Positions 6,443 to 7,058 of a stretch of DNA of 7,058 bases are shown here, piece by piece. The stretch comes from Halovenus sp. (GTDB lineage Archaea > Halobacteriota > Halobacteria > Halobacteriales > Haloarculaceae). Numbering within the stretch: the first letter of the stretch is position 1; each line of letters starts with the position of its first letter. The translations under genes were made by a program, and so were the position numbers. The DNA is taken from positions 1-7,058 of the forward strand of contig PUMG01000054.1 in assembly GCA_003551265.1 (NCBI GenBank). Direction: 5' to 3'. Under the pieces are notes generated by a model. That model did no database searches, was not told where the DNA came from, and saw only the letters and a program-made list of their open reading frames with translations.

Positions 6443-6532
6443 CTACAGCATCGTGTTCACGTAACCGAATTCCACCAGACTGCGAAGGCTTGCAGCCAGG
6501 TTTCCGGGGTCGTCGGACGCAGGTGGGTGAAC
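6443..6532 (-). pseudogene. Possible 3' remnant of a gene, unrecognised
   Basis: The minus-strand frame ending at TAG (6443-6445) encodes ASDDPGNLAASLRSLVEFGY and then VNTML. It has coding-like features: mostly purine-first codons and G or C in about three quarters of third positions, unlike the surrounding intergenic DNA. There is no ATG or GTG at its beginning and a stop lies just upstream in frame (near 6533). In another frame an ATG at 6560 opens MKLPPGEIIGSPTC, which would join this peptide after a one-base shift. It may be the tail of a gene broken when the lipoprotein region arrived. It could equally be chance: the piece is only 29 codons and I recognise no family. Confidence 0.25.
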
Positions 6533-6710
6533 CTATAATCTCACCAGGTGGCAATTTCATATAGCGATATAATGTTTATAGCAAGGCACTATTGGTGTCA
6601 ACGGACACAGCCAGTGGATACTCCCAGCAATCGAACAAGGTGAAACCTCCTGTCGCTCCAGCGACCGTAGAGAGTCGTACGAGCATTCGGACACATCCCT
6701 ATGAACCAGA

Positions 6711-6751
6711 AACTGGCGGGAGAAAATCCGCGGGATGTTCGACCGCCAGTT
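6711..6751 (-). terminator. Hairpin overlapping the carS stop codon
   Basis: AACTGGCGG (6711-6719) is perfectly complementary to CCGCCAGTT (6743-6751), a 9-base stem that includes two bases of the carS TAA. The 23-base interior contains a second small hairpin, ATCC-GCG-GGAT (6726-6736), and on the minus strand a TTTTCT tract. It probably shapes the 3' end of the carS transcript. A recombination scar is an alternative. Confidence 0.5.
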
Positions 6752-7058
6752 ACCAGGGTTCGTCTTTCAGCCCGGCGACGTAGGCGAGTCCGTTCGTCGC
6801 AACGTGCAAGATTGGGGTCAGCACGAACACGACAGCCAGCACGGGGAGCGTGAACGTCTCGAAGACCCACGAGAGCGAGAGTGCAACGTCAACGACAACC
6901 CCGAGCGCGAGTGCGCCGATGACGAAATCAAGCTGGTCGACGCCGGGGAACGGAGCGCCTCGCTGGCGACCAGTCCGACGTTTGATGAACGACGCAGCGA
7001 TGTCTCCGAGCATCGCACCGAGCGGAAAGGCCACGACGATGGCGAGAGGGAACGCTGG
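6750..7058 (-). CDS. carS: CDP-archaeol synthase, C-terminal part, partial
   Basis: This membrane enzyme activates the unsaturated archaeal lipid digeranylgeranylglycerol phosphate with CTP to give CDP-archaeol, the precursor of archaeal polar lipids. The frame is open to the right edge of the window, so the 102 residues present are the C-terminal part of a protein of about 170-180; the GTG at 7032-7034 is internal. The signature of this family is clear: GAMLGDIAASFIKRR at residues 14-28, then RGAPFPGVDQLDFVIGAL at 34-51, with the cytoplasmic basic and DQLD loop expected of the cytidylyltransferase site. Hydrophobic segments follow at about 47-61 and 68-93, ending GLKDEPW. Its stop lies inside a hairpin, and the upstream neighbour is out of view. 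The family call is secure from these motifs. Confidence 0.92.
   Translation of the reverse strand, partial: PAFPLAIVVAFPLGAMLGDIAASFIKRRTGRQRGAPFPGVDQLDFVIGALALGVVVDVALSLSWVFETFTLPVLAVVFVLTPILHVATNGLAYVAGLKDEPW

Larger units (their letters stand above)
6422..6749. other. Intergenic region between lipoprotein gene and carS, with small repeats
   Basis: This 328-base stretch has no convincing complete gene. It holds the lipoprotein promoter (6425-6432) and a possible coding remnant (6443-6532). It also has a small hairpin GGCT-TGC-AGCC (6487-6497), AGGTGG twice (6521-6526 and 6546-6551), GGTGA/TCACC arms (6526-6530 and 6541-6545) and TATAGC twice (6560-6565 and 6577-6582) in an AT-rich patch. 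The carS-end hairpin lies at 6711-6751. A 62-codon open frame from GTG at 6595 on the + strand is not supported by codon use. I found no cloverleaf that would make a tRNA. Confidence 0.6.

Noticed and set aside
6440..6560. Possible tRNA in the intergenic region
   Set aside because: Short stems and GGTT-like motifs exist, but no arrangement gives acceptor, anticodon and T arms together.
6592..6783. Small + strand frame starting at TTG/GTG before carS
   Set aside because: Mixed third-position bases, no acidic character, a TATA-like sequence too close to the start, and overlap with the end of carS.

Overview
The window reads as chromosome of a halophilic archaeon (class Halobacteria). Evidence: strongly acidic proteins, G+C-rich third codon positions in the core genes, TATA-type boxes about 27 bases before start codons (leaderless style), and archaeal proteins (elongation factor 2 with its diphthamide site, archaeal Trm1, CDP-archaeol synthase). 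I cannot name the genus from sequence alone.

Layout. Bases 1-432 (+) hold the 3' end of the elongation factor 2 gene. It converges on an Lrp/AsnC regulator gene (429-881, -), and the two stop codons share one CTAG. Lrp is divergent from glnA (1007-2365, +), a GSI-alpha-type glutamine synthetase. Their 125-base shared promoter region carries a TATA-like box for each gene and a perfect 10-base palindrome placed where a repressor could act, so this is a likely nitrogen-control unit. glnA converges on a gene for a coiled-coil membrane protein (2413-2898, -) across a hairpin that probably ends both transcripts. That gene is divergent from one for a small multi-pass membrane protein (3018-3413, +) with a clear leaderless promoter. 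The latter converges on trm1 (3479-4594, -), the tRNA G26 dimethyltransferase.

Between and inside the 3' ends of these last two genes lies the most striking non-coding structure: an 80-base element with 16-base perfect terminal inverted repeats and internal hairpins that compete for the same bases (3425-3504). Its right arm encodes the last residues of Trm1.

From about 4690 to 6740 base composition changes: a hand count gives 40% G+C at 5221-5280 against 68% at 1921-1980 in glnA. This lower-GC stretch holds one large gene for an unrecognised Tat-exported lipoprotein (4793-6400, -), with AT-rich flanks, a possible short gene remnant (6443-6532) and an intergenic region rich in small repeats. 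It looks like an accessory insertion between conserved genes. The window ends in the 3' part of carS (6750-7058, -), a membrane-lipid synthesis gene whose stop codon lies inside a 9-base-stem hairpin.

I found no tRNA, rRNA, CRISPR array or intact insertion sequence, and no clear defence or biosynthetic system. The best candidates for something undescribed are the 3425-3504 element and the lipoprotein.
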